From positions 1-47,058 of the forward strand of contig JBBQPM010000035.1 of assembly GCA_038217425.1 (NCBI GenBank): a stretch of 47,058 bases of DNA, given 5' to 3'. This DNA comes from JAIEPT01 sp038217425. Lineage in GTDB: Bacteria > Planctomycetota > Planctomycetia > Gemmatales > Gemmataceae. A program made the position numbers and the translations under genes. The notes under the pieces were generated by a model that had not been told where the DNA came from, did not search any database, and saw only the letters and a program-made list of their open reading frames with translations. Positions 40,491 to 47,058 of this stretch are shown piece by piece (position 1 is the stretch's first letter; each line of letters begins with the position of its first letter).

Positions 40491-40982
40491 TTGGACACAC
40501 TCCTCTGAAAGTGAGGCCCCTTCCCTCCCCCGGCGTTACCCGGCTTCAGCGGTACTATGGGCCTCTCCGACTTCCGCCTGAGCCCGACCTGCCTCTCGCG
40601 AGGGTTCGGGCGGTCGCTTCCTGACGACCGCCCAGACGGATCTCCCGTGCTTGCGTTGACGTCCTCTTGCCGCGTGCCATCGTCATTACCCCGGTGAAAT
40701 CCAAGGACGGCATGGTGGGACCTTCGTTCGTCGATCCTTGGACAACGGCCTTCCCCTTTCGGACGGAGGGTCGGCTTTCACGACTAGCGTTTTCGGGGCC
40801 TGCTCGACGTTTACTCGCGTTATGGCCCGCTGGCTCGCTGAGTTGCCTCAAGCAACCCTTTGACATCGAAGGCTCTCGCCGGTTTGTTACCTCCCCAGCG
40901 ACTTCGACTGCTTCCGGTCGGAACGACAAGATACCGGCGTGGGTTTCGCACCCACAGGACAACCAACACCTCCACGGCGCAC

Positions 40983-41026
40983 GCCCGCAGCGCAAGCAAG
41001 GATCGATCCTTGCTTGCGCTGCGGGC
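40983..41026. repeat. Palindromic repeat family I, copy 2 (perfect, intron target)
   Basis: A 44-nt perfectly self-complementary sequence with no loop; half-site GCCCGCAGCGCAAGCAAGG, centre GATCGATC. It starts 5 nt after the stop of aroA and directly borders the 5' end of the group II intron. Probably the aroA terminator-like hairpin. Confidence 0.95.
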
Positions 41027-41031
41027 TCAAC

Positions 41032-42315
41032 CTAAAGCTTCGCGAAATCCTCGAAGAAGTGCGGATACGTCTTGGCCACGCAGCCCGGATTCTCGATCAC
41101 GATGCCCGGGACTTTCAGGCCCGCGAGCGCCAAGCTCATGGCCATGCGGTGATCGTGGTACGTCGCGATCGACGCGCCGTGCAACGGGCGCGGATGGATG
41201 ACGAGGCCGTCGCCGGTCTCGTCCACGTCGGCGCCGATGCGGCGCAGCTCCGTGGCCAGCGCCGCCAGGCGGTCCGTCTCCTTGTGCCGAATGTGCCCGA
41301 CATTGCGAATCGTCGTCGGTCCCTCGGCGAAACAGGCGACCACGCCCAGCGTCATCACGGTGTCGCTGATGTCGTTCATGTCGACGTCGATGCCACGCAG
41401 CGCGCCCCCCGCAATCGTGATGCCGGCCGAGTCCTGCGTCCTTTTGCAGCCCATCTGCTCGAGCACTTGAGCGAAACGCACGTCGCCTTGCAGACTTTCT
41501 GCCGATAGCCCCGGCACGGTGATCGTGCCCCCGGTGATGGCGGCGGCGGCGAGGAAGTAGCTGGCAGCGGACGCGTCGGGCTCGATCCGGTATTCGCGGA
41601 TGCCCCCCGTTTGCGGCGCTGGGACGACGTAGCGATTGTCCACGGCCGCGACCTCCAGGCCGAACTGCCGCATCATCGCGAGCGTCATCGTCACATACGG
41701 GACCGAGACGAGCGGACCGTCGACTTCGAGGACGACCTCGCGTTCGGCGAACGGCGCCGCCAGAAGCAGGCCGCTGAGGAATTGGCTGCTGACGTCGCCG
41801 CGAATCTTGACTGTGCCGCCGGTAAGTCCCTGGGCGTGAATCACGATTGGCGGGCAGCCGTTCCCCGACTCGCTGATGGCACGGACGCCCAGTTGCTCGA
41901 GTGCGTCCAGAAGATCCTGGATGGGCCGTTCGCGCATGCGCGGTACGCCGTCGAGCCGATAGGCGCCCTGCCCGAGCGCGACCATGGCGGCGACGAAACG
42001 CATGGTCGTGCCCGAATTGGCGACGAACAGCTCGGCCGAGGACATCGGAATGCGCTTGTGGCGTAGCCGGGGGGCTTCGACGAGGATCCAGGCTTCGTCC
42101 CAGCTGAAGCGCACGGAGAAGCCGAGGCGATCAAGGCAGTCGGCCATGACTTCGGTGTCTTCGCTATGGAGCACGCCGTGCAGTTCGCAGCCGCCGGTGA
42201 GGGCGGCGAGGACGAGGGCGCGGTTGGTGATGCTTTTGGAGCCGGGCACGGGCGTGACGGCGTGGGGCACGTGCGTCAGCGGCTGAATTTCGAGGCGGTC
42301 GGGGTAAGTCGGCAT
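41032..42315 (-). CDS. aroA: 3-phosphoshikimate 1-carboxyvinyltransferase (EPSP synthase)
   Basis: 427 aa. Transfers the enolpyruvyl group of PEP to shikimate 3-phosphate, step six of the shikimate pathway. ATG 42315 is chosen: the frame above it (to 42366) runs into repeat DNA. Signatures: PGSKSITNRALVLAALTGG with K27, S28 and R32 at the shikimate-phosphate site; LFVANSGTTMRFVAAM (family NSGT); DVSSQFLSGLLLAAPF; and RHKETDRLAALATELRRIGA. The PEP-binding region near GTTMRF and the QFLSGLL loop are normal. No Shine-Dalgarno: TATACT ends 7 nt before ATG, which suggests a leaderless message. The gene follows a triplicated spacer and ends just before the palindrome bordering the group II intron. 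Confidence 0.96.
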   Translation of the reverse strand: MPTYPDRLEIQPLTHVPHAVTPVPGSKSITNRALVLAALTGGCELHGVLHSEDTEVMADCLDRLGFSVRFSWDEAWILVEAPRLRHKRIPMSSAELFVANSGTTMRFVAAMVALGQGAYRLDGVPRMRERPIQDLLDALEQLGVRAISESGNGCPPIVIHAQGLTGGTVKIRGDVSSQFLSGLLLAAPFAEREVVLEVDGPLVSVPYVTMTLAMMRQFGLEVAAVDNRYVVPAPQTGGIREYRIEPDASAASYFLAAAAITGGTITVPGLSAESLQGDVRFAQVLEQMGCKRTQDSAGITIAGGALRGIDVDMNDISDTVMTLGVVACFAEGPTTIRNVGHIRHKETDRLAALATELRRIGADVDETGDGLVIHPRPLHGASIATYHDHRMAMSLALAGLKVPGIVIENPGCVAKTYPHFFEDFAKL

Positions 42316-42322
42316 ACAGCGT

Positions 42323-42352
42323 AGTATATTGACGAGCTGCGACCGGGCGCAA
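42323..42352 (-). promoter_or_regulatory. aroA promoter (leaderless), first of three tandem versions
   Basis: Minus strand: TTGCGC (42352-42347), 18-nt spacer, TATACT (42328-42323), then 7 nt to the ATG. Copies 2 and 3 of the array carry AATACT and CATACT at the same place, so the proximal copy has the best -10 box. Confidence 0.55.
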
Positions 42353-42354
42353 TT

Positions 42355-42466
42355 CACGTGGGGCACGCTTGTAACGTGCCGTGTCAGACGCAGGCATGAG
42401 TTTCTGTGTTCTTCGCAATCGAACTAAAAGCCGTCCCACACGGCACCTTACAAACGTGCCCCCACG
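42355..42466. repeat. Family H hairpin, array copy 1
   Basis: Left arm 42355-42383, right arm 42439-42466, core GGGGCACG(C)TTGTAACGTGCC, one to two mismatches, loop 55 nt with no clear inner stem. Confidence 0.85.
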
Positions 42467-42564
42467 ACGGACGCGGCACTCGCTCACCATCGCGCATGGC
42501 AAGTGAGCCCAAGCTGCTCCACCCGGCAACGTAGTATTTTGACGAGCTGCGAACGGGCGCAATT

Positions 42565-42672
42565 CACGTGGGGCACGTTTGTAACGTGCCGTGTCAGACG
42601 CCGACATGCGTCTCTGTGTTCTTCGCAATCGAACTGCAAACCGCCACACGGCACGTTACAAACTGCCCCACG
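42565..42672. repeat. Family H hairpin, array copy 2
   Basis: Left arm 42565-42593, right arm 42647-42672; the right arm has lost two bases. The loop has AGACGC/GCGTCT-like self-matches. Confidence 0.85.
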
Positions 42673-42777
42673 ACGGACGCGGCACTCGCTGACCATCGCG
42701 CATGGCAATTGTCACTTGAGCCCAAGCTGCTCCACCCGGCAACGTAGTATGTTGACGAGCTGCGAACGGACGCAATT

Positions 42778-42888
42778 CACGTGGGGCACGTTTGTAACGT
42801 GCCGTGTCAGACGCAGGCATGCGTCTCTGTGTTCTTAGCACTCGAACTGCAAGCCGACCCACACGGCACGTTACAAACGTGCCCCACG
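42778..42888. repeat. Family H hairpin, array copy 3
   Basis: Left arm 42778-42806, right arm 42862-42888, nearly perfect. The loop contains a nested stem AGACGC (AGGCAT) GCGTCT. Lies 40 nt after the stop of the activator-like gene (minus-strand reading). Confidence 0.88.
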
Positions 42889-42927
42889 ACGGACGCGGCA
42901 CTCGCTGACCAACGCGCATGGCAATTG

Positions 42928-44118
42928 TCACTTGAGCCCAAGCTGCTCCACCCGGCGAATGAGCCGGGCGCGCCAGATGCCGAGCATCTCCGCCGCCTTG
43001 GCTTTGTTGCCGCCGGTCTTGGCCAGTGCCTCTTCGATCAACCGACGTTCCACGTTTTCCAACACGGTGTCGAGCACAAGGGGCTTGGAGACCGGGAGCG
43101 GCTGCTGCCGCAGCGCGAGCGGCAAGTCCGTCGGTTCGATCGCGCGGCTGCCCGCTCGATGCCCCGCCTTACCCAGCACGTCGCGAAGTTCCCGCACGTT
43201 GCCGGGCCAATCGTGCAGCCGCACGACCTCGAGCGCTTCGGGCGCGAGGACGATGTCTTTCAGAAAATACTCCCACTCCGCACGGCGTTCCACGAGGGGC
43301 AGGAGCCGAATCGTCAGCGCCGCGATCCGACACGCGAACTCCGCCAACCAGGGAGCGTTCTCTAGCGGCGCTGCGAACAGCCAGCGCGGCCCTGGTTGTT
43401 CCCCACGCTCCAGCCAGCGCCGTTGGCCGTCCGCGGGGAGCAACTGGGCGTTCTTCACCAGCACCGTCCCCAGGGTCTGCGATCCTTCGCCCAGCCAGTA
43501 GCTCCAGACCGATTCGGGCAAGAGCGCGAGATCCAGAGCGGCGAACGCCTGTTCGCGCTGCGGGCTGGTTTGATGAATCGCTCGCGCAACCCATTCTTTG
43601 CCCGAACCCGCGGGGCCGACGATCAGCGTCGGCCCGGATTGCCCGGCGGCCAGGCGGATCTGCGTCTTCCACAAACTCACCTGCGGCGAAGATTCGGGCC
43701 AGGCTTCCAGCGCGTGCCGCCCGCCCTGCTCGGCGTATAACTGCATCAACGCCTCGGGCACCGCCCAGCTCATCGGCGCCGACAATTCGATCGGCGTCAC
43801 CTTGACGAGCACCACGCTGACGGCCTCCCCCTGCATCCACGGAAAGAACGCCAAATCCCACCACGCGGAACCGTGCCGGCGCCTGCGCGTCACCGGCCGA
43901 CCTTGCCACACTTCGTCCGGCGCCGCGAAGATCGAAAGCCGCGCACCGCACGTTCGGCCCCGCACGTCCGCGAATGCCAGGCCCGTCAGTTGCTCCCAGC
44001 GGGCGTTCGCAAACAGCAGTCGGCCATGCCCGCTGAGCGCGAACATCGCCTCGCTCGAGCGCTGCACCAGTGAAGACCAACGAGGCGTTTTGCCCCGCCC
44101 TGACTCCGGTTCGCTCAT
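42928..44118 (-). CDS. PAS plus degenerate sigma54-activator (AAA+) protein with Fis-type HTH
   Basis: 396 aa from ATG 44118, which overlaps the stop of the upstream gene as ATGA. Parts: PAS-like sensor (about 20-110, LFANARWEQLTGLAFADVRG), an AAA+ region with Walker A GPAGSGKE (168-175) and the conserved WPGNVREL (304-311), and a Fis-type helix-turn-helix (355-395, NKAKAAEMLGIWRARLIRR). However, the sigma54-contacting GAFTGA loop is absent and the Walker B position reads GTVLVKNAQL (217-226) where GTLFLDEI is expected, so Asp and Glu are missing. It cannot act as a normal ATP-driven sigma54 activator and is more likely a sigma54-independent regulator. Its last nine codons are part of the tandem repeat. 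Confidence 0.88.
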   Translation of the reverse strand: MSEPESGRGKTPRWSSLVQRSSEAMFALSGHGRLLFANARWEQLTGLAFADVRGRTCGARLSIFAAPDEVWQGRPVTRRRRHGSAWWDLAFFPWMQGEAVSVVLVKVTPIELSAPMSWAVPEALMQLYAEQGGRHALEAWPESSPQVSLWKTQIRLAAGQSGPTLIVGPAGSGKEWVARAIHQTSPQREQAFAALDLALLPESVWSYWLGEGSQTLGTVLVKNAQLLPADGQRRWLERGEQPGPRWLFAAPLENAPWLAEFACRIAALTIRLLPLVERRAEWEYFLKDIVLAPEALEVVRLHDWPGNVRELRDVLGKAGHRAGSRAIEPTDLPLALRQQPLPVSKPLVLDTVLENVERRLIEEALAKTGGNKAKAAEMLGIWRARLIRRVEQLGLK

Positions 44119-45200
44119 GGGCGAAATTCCTGCATCGTGACCACGCGATGCTCCCGGGCGGCCGTGAACACCGCCTCGCACAGCGCGATCGTTTCGAGAT
44201 TGTCGCGCCCGCCGATCTCCGGCTCCTTGCCGTCTTCCAGGGCACAAAGCAGTTGCGCCATGGTGCCGACGAAGGCGTCCGGGAACCAGACCTCCGGCCA
44301 GCGCGGCGAGATCCAGTCACTGCTCTGACGCGTGGTGTAATCGAGCGTGCTCGGCGTGCGCTCGGGATAACTGGGCCAACCGATCGTGCCGCGCGCCAGC
44401 CCGTCGGTCCCCTCGACGCGCCAGCGAATACCGATGTCGCCCGCGGATCCTTCGCGCGCGGGACCGGTCCAGACGTCGTCCCAGCTCGCGGCCCGCAGCC
44501 CGCTGTCGTATTCGAGGATGTAGAGATTAATGCCGTCGGTATGATCGAACGTCGTGCGCGGATCCGGCCTCGTGCTGGCAAGCACCCGCGTCGGCGAGCC
44601 GAACCAGTAGCGGAAAGTATCAAGATGATGAATGCTCATGACGAACGTTGCCAGCGAATCGAGCTTCTCGCTCCACGGCATCCAGTGGGGAATCGCACGC
44701 ATGTCGAGGGTCGCCAGCACCGGCGTGCCGAGGTCGCCGCGATTGAGCAGCGACTTCAGAGCCCGCACCGACTGATCGTAGCGCATGTTCTGATTGACCG
44801 CGAGCACGATGCCGGCCTGTTCGCAAGCCTCGACGCAGGCCTTGGCTTGCTTCACGCTGAGCGCCAGCGGTTTCTGGGCGAGGATGCCGCGCACGTGACA
44901 ACGCTGCGCGGCCCGGAGAATGAGATCCGGCTGCACATCGGGGGGCACGGCGAAGTCGAGGACCTCGATCGACGGATCGTCGAGCAAGGCGTCGATGCTG
45001 ACGACGCGCGGGATGTCGTGCTGTCGGGCGACGGCGTCGGCGGTCGCGGGGTTGCGGCTGGCGATGGCGACGGGATTGAAGCCGGCCTGACGATACGCGA
45101 CGAGATGGCAATCGCGCATGATGAACCCGGCGCCGACGCAGCCGATGCGGACGTCCTTGCGCCGCGGTAACCGCGGCAAATATTCGAGCGCGGGTTTCAT
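44115..45200 (-). CDS. Gfo/Idh/MocA-family NAD(P)-dependent oxidoreductase
   Basis: 361 aa from ATG 45200. The Rossmann motif RIGCVGAGFIMRDCHLVAYR binds the dinucleotide; GILAQKPLALSVKQA contains the EKP-type catalytic Lys (here QKP, a change from the usual EKP); NQNMRYDQSVRALKSLL and VMSIHHLDTFRYWFG carry the expected substrate-side residues, with a His pair typical of the family. Cytoplasmic, no signal peptide. Its stop overlaps the ATG of the activator-like gene by 4 nt, so the two are translationally coupled and may be functionally linked (for example sensor and enzyme of one sugar or cyclitol pathway). No Shine-Dalgarno: TATCAT ends 6 nt before the ATG. Confidence 0.9.
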   Translation of the reverse strand: MKPALEYLPRLPRRKDVRIGCVGAGFIMRDCHLVAYRQAGFNPVAIASRNPATADAVARQHDIPRVVSIDALLDDPSIEVLDFAVPPDVQPDLILRAAQRCHVRGILAQKPLALSVKQAKACVEACEQAGIVLAVNQNMRYDQSVRALKSLLNRGDLGTPVLATLDMRAIPHWMPWSEKLDSLATFVMSIHHLDTFRYWFGSPTRVLASTRPDPRTTFDHTDGINLYILEYDSGLRAASWDDVWTGPAREGSAGDIGIRWRVEGTDGLARGTIGWPSYPERTPSTLDYTTRQSSDWISPRWPEVWFPDAFVGTMAQLLCALEDGKEPEIGGRDNLETIALCEAVFTAAREHRVVTMQEFRP

Positions 45201-45206
45201 GTCGGC

Positions 45207-45212
45207 ATGATA
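45207..45212 (-). promoter_or_regulatory. Possible -10 box for the oxidoreductase/activator operon
   Basis: TATCAT on the minus strand ends 6 nt before the ATG at 45200, directly after the amt terminator. No good -35. Confidence 0.35.
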
Positions 45213-45214
45213 CG

Positions 45215-45249
45215 AAAAAAGCTCAGCGACTCGAAGTTCGCTGAGCTTT
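45215..45249 (-). terminator. Rho-independent terminator of amt
   Basis: Minus strand: AAAGCTCAGCGA and TCGCTGAGCTTT form a 12-bp stem (45249-45238 with 45229-45218), 8-nt loop, then a run of T (45220-45215). It lies just before the oxidoreductase promoter. Confidence 0.92.
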
Positions 45250-45250
45250 C

Positions 45251-45305
45251 GGAGCCGCAGCGCAAGCAAGGACGATTTTCGAACCTTGCTCGCGCTGCGG
45301 GCTCC
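45251..45305. repeat. Palindromic repeat family I, copy 3
   Basis: Arms 45251-45271 and 45284-45305, core GCAGCGCAAGCAAGG, with one missing base and one substitution, loop 12 nt. Located between the amt stop and its intrinsic terminator. Confidence 0.88.
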
Positions 45306-45320
45306 GGAGCGGGCAGTACC

Positions 45321-47058
45321 TTAAGAAACGCTGACGTTCAGTTTGCCGGGGATCTTGCCTTGCAGGAGTTTCTGCAGGTTCGACTTCATGACTTCCGGTT
45401 CGCCGCCGCGGAACTGGAAGCGATTTCCCTGTACGGTGGTCATACAGGCGTAGACGTCCTTGAAGAGCTTGGCGTCAGTTGCTTTGCCGGGCTGGCACAT
45501 ATCCGACCAGACGGTGAGCAGTTCGCCGTTGGTGACGCCATCGACGGTGACGGCGTAGCGTTTGGCGCCCGGAGGAGTTTTGGACGACTTGGGTTCGACG
45601 CCGCCGGTCACGGCTTCGCGGTTCATGGAGAAACCGTAATAGGCTTCGTTGCCGTGTTCACCGATGTCGAGGCCTTCGATTTCTTCTTCCGCGGAGACGC
45701 GGATGCCGATGGTGAGCTTGATGACAGTCCAGACGATGGCCGACACGACTGCCACGTAGACCGCGGTGAGGGCGACGCCTTCCAGTTGGACGAGGAAGAG
45801 CTTTATCGACCCGCCATAGATCAGGCCGGTGTTGCCGGAGGCGTTGGCGGCGGAGATCAGATCGGGGCTGCCAAAGATACCGATGCAGAGCGTGCCGAAA
45901 ACGCCGTTGACCAGATGGACGGAGGTGGCGCCGACGGGATCGTCGATTTTGCAACGATCGAACATCATAACGGCGAGGACGACGATGACGCCGGCGATGG
46001 CGCCGATGATGAGCGAGGACCCCACGGTGACAAACGCACAGCCGGCAGTGATGGCGACGAGACCAGCGAGGCAGCCGTTGAGGGTCATGCCGATGTCGGG
46101 CTTGCCCATGATGAGCCAGGCGGTGGCGGTGGCAGTGAGGGTCGCGGCGCAGGCGGCGAGGTTGGTGGTGACGGCAGCATGGGCGATCAATTTGCCGTCG
46201 GCCGCCATCGTGCTGCCGGGATTGAAACCGAACCAGCCGAACCACAAGATCATGCAACCGATGGTGGCGGCGGTCATGTTATGGCCCGGGATCGCGTTGA
46301 TTTGCCCGTTGGGACCGTACTTGCCGATACGCGGGCCGAGGATGAGCACGGCGACGAGCGCCGCCCAACCGCCGATGGAATGGACTTGCGTCGATCCCGC
46401 AAAATCGAGGAAGCCCTTCGATTGCAGGTAGCCGCCGCCCCATACCCAGTGGCCCACCACCGGATAAATTAAGATCGCCATGAAAACGCTAAAGATGATG
46501 AACGAATGGTACTTGATGCGTTCGGCCACGGCGCCGGAAACGATCGTCGCCGCGGTTCCGGCGAAAACCAGTTGAAAGAAGAACTTCGCCCAAAGCGGCA
46601 CGCCCGCCCAGGCGATGCTGCCGTACGGCCCCCAGTAATAGTCCGCCGTCTTGTACTCGGCTTCGAAGGTCTTGCCCCCCTTGTCGACCTTGACCGTAAA
46701 CAGGTTGTCGGTCATCTCGGCCTTGCCGTCCTTCTCGACGACTTTCCCATCGACCTTTTTCTCGACCATGTTGGACTTCGTCCCCGCGAACTCCGCGATC
46801 TTCTCGTCGACCGCTCCCTTGAACTCCTTGTTCGCCTCGGCGACTTCGTCCTTCGTGAGATCGAGTTCCAGCTTTTCTTTGATGTCGCCGTAAACCTTGT
46901 CCTTGAAACCCGTGGCGCCGGTGGTCGGGCTGTTGTCGACCCCGCTCACCATGAACATGCCGTCCTTACCGAACCAGGAATTGCCGTCGCCGAACATGAT
47001 GCCCCAGCCGACGAACCAAAACCCGATGGTGGTGACGGCAAAGACGATGAAGTTCTTC
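45321..47058 (-). CDS. amt: Ammonium transporter (Amt family) with extra periplasmic and C-terminal domains, 5' end missing
   Basis: The frame is open to the right edge (KNFIVFAVTTIGFWFVGWGI just before the internal ATG at 46997), so the true start lies beyond; 578 residues are visible. Amt signatures: FFFQLVFAGTAATIVSGAVA and ERIKYHSFIIFS, the twin-histidine site residues in VHSIGGWAALVA and VHLVNGVFGTL, and the pore-lining LWFGWFGFNPGS. It differs from typical 400-aa Amt in two places: a Lys/Glu-rich insert of about 110 aa between early membrane helices (nt 46640-46970, EKLELDLTKDEVAEANKEFK), probably extracytoplasmic, and a C-terminal extension of about 90 aa (AKRYAVTVDGVTNGELLTVW onward). 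No glnK/P-II gene is seen here. An intrinsic terminator follows. Confidence 0.93.
   Translation of the reverse strand, partial: KNFIVFAVTTIGFWFVGWGIMFGDGNSWFGKDGMFMVSGVDNSPTTGATGFKDKVYGDIKEKLELDLTKDEVAEANKEFKGAVDEKIAEFAGTKSNMVEKKVDGKVVEKDGKAEMTDNLFTVKVDKGGKTFEAEYKTADYYWGPYGSIAWAGVPLWAKFFFQLVFAGTAATIVSGAVAERIKYHSFIIFSVFMAILIYPVVGHWVWGGGYLQSKGFLDFAGSTQVHSIGGWAALVAVLILGPRIGKYGPNGQINAIPGHNMTAATIGCMILWFGWFGFNPGSTMAADGKLIAHAAVTTNLAACAATLTATATAWLIMGKPDIGMTLNGCLAGLVAITAGCAFVTVGSSLIIGAIAGVIVVLAVMMFDRCKIDDPVGATSVHLVNGVFGTLCIGIFGSPDLISAANASGNTGLIYGGSIKLFLVQLEGVALTAVYVAVVSAIVWTVIKLTIGIRVSAEEEIEGLDIGEHGNEAYYGFSMNREAVTGGVEPKSSKTPPGAKRYAVTVDGVTNGELLTVWSDMCQPGKATDAKLFKDVYACMTTVQGNRFQFRGGEPEVMKSNLQKLLQGKIPGKLNVSVS

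Larger units (their letters stand above)
38977..40982 (-). mobile_element. Group II intron (IIC-like), about 2 kb
   Basis: On the minus strand, the 5' end is GTGCGCCGTGG at 40982, a fit to the GUGYG start. An early stem GTGGGTGCGAAACCCAC follows at 40937-40953. The intron encodes a reverse transcriptase/maturase (40490-39132), and domain V is at 39120-39088. The 3' end is placed after CTCTCGACTCTAC (38977); this border rests on resemblance to related introns and could move by tens of bases, since it makes domain VI unusually long. It sits directly after a perfect 44-nt palindrome behind aroA, as group IIC introns do with terminator hairpins. No internal breaks are visible, so it may be active. 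Confidence 0.85.
42318..42956. repeat. Three tandem copies of an approximately 213-bp intergenic unit (family H hairpin inside each)
   Basis: Copies: 42318-42527, 42528-42740 and 42741-42956 (210, 213 and 216 bp). Each has, in order, a GTAGTAT...GACGAGCTGCG block (the aroA promoter on the minus strand), a long hairpin of family H with a 55-nt loop, a CGCGGCACTCGCT block, and a version of the last nine codons of the activator-like gene (AAGCTGCTCCACCCGGC). Copies 2 and 3 are nearly identical; copy 1 differs by scattered changes and a short deletion. The array exactly fills the space between the start of aroA and the end of the upstream gene. Confidence 0.95.

Noticed and set aside
42164..42931. 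Short reading frames in the tandem array (Arg/Thr-rich)
   Set aside because: They read through the repeat in each copy, with no start signal and no protein-like composition.
42318..42956. CRISPR array
   Set aside because: Three long copies of the same 213-bp unit without unique spacers; each copy is a hairpin plus promoter segment, so it is a tandem duplication.
45207..46472. 421-codon open frame opposite amt
   Set aside because: Antisense; Gly/Asp-rich composition and no motif.
1..47058. tRNA or rRNA genes
   Set aside because: No intergenic space shows a tRNA T-loop/acceptor pattern or rRNA sequence on reading; a covariance search was not possible.

Overview
This window reads as chromosomal DNA from a high-GC planctomycete, most likely of the Gemmata group (Gemmataceae). 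The evidence is a set of lineage-typical genes: a DUF1552 protein, a multi-DUF (DUF1587/1592/1588/1585) cytochrome, a very large PVC-type dehydrogenase with HEAT repeats and a C-terminal CxxCH haem motif, PQQ-type beta-propeller proteins, Tat-exported sugar isomerase and amidohydrolase proteins, a planctomycete ECF sigma factor, and a small basic protein of the Chlamydia/Verrucomicrobia/Planctomycetes type. The genus-level placement is inference. No rRNA, tRNA, CRISPR or prophage was seen.

Layout. 1-10.9 kb: end of a solute-binding protein, a PQQ propeller protein, the large PVC cytochrome/HEAT dehydrogenase, then (minus strand) a DUF1592-type cytochrome and a DUF1552 protein separated by a lower-GC hypothetical gene. 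10.9-20.6 kb: small regulatory and housekeeping genes (RHH antitoxin-like protein, YidB-like protein, lipoprotein, response regulator with an anti-sigma-type ATPase, YaiI/DUF188 protein, TIM-barrel isomerase, second PQQ protein, rdgB, small basic protein, membrane protein, ECF sigma factor, DUF6134 protein). 20.7-27.9 kb: a minus-strand run of two small secreted proteins, mfd, a parvulin-type PPIase and prfB; prfB carries the programmed +1 frameshift. 28-38.9 kb: mainly plus-strand alpha/beta hydrolase, FIST protein (minus), amino-acid-kinase-fold protein, SBF-like transporter, a FlgI-like lipoprotein, a Zn-ribbon protein coupled to a YhaM-like HD protein, a Zn-ribbon membrane protein and a Tat amidohydrolase. 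39-47 kb: a group II intron, aroA, a tandemly triplicated intergenic unit, a degenerate sigma54-activator-like protein overlapping a Gfo/Idh oxidoreductase, and a partial amt with unusual extra domains.

Two themes stand out. First, the intergenic spaces are filled with at least ten families of long, near-perfect palindromes (arms of about 20-33 nt), several present two to four times in this window. They sit just after stop codons or in leaders, and may act as terminators, mRNA-end structures or mobile REP/MITE-like units. Second, the aroA neighbourhood is unusually plastic. A group II intron sits exactly beside a 44-nt perfect palindrome just past the aroA stop, in the manner of group IIC introns. 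On the other side, the whole spacer between the upstream activator-like gene and aroA (promoter, hairpin and the last codons of the upstream gene) exists as three tandem copies of about 213 bp.

All coordinates and residue numbers were derived by reading the sequence by hand. Family names rest on recognised motifs, not on searches.
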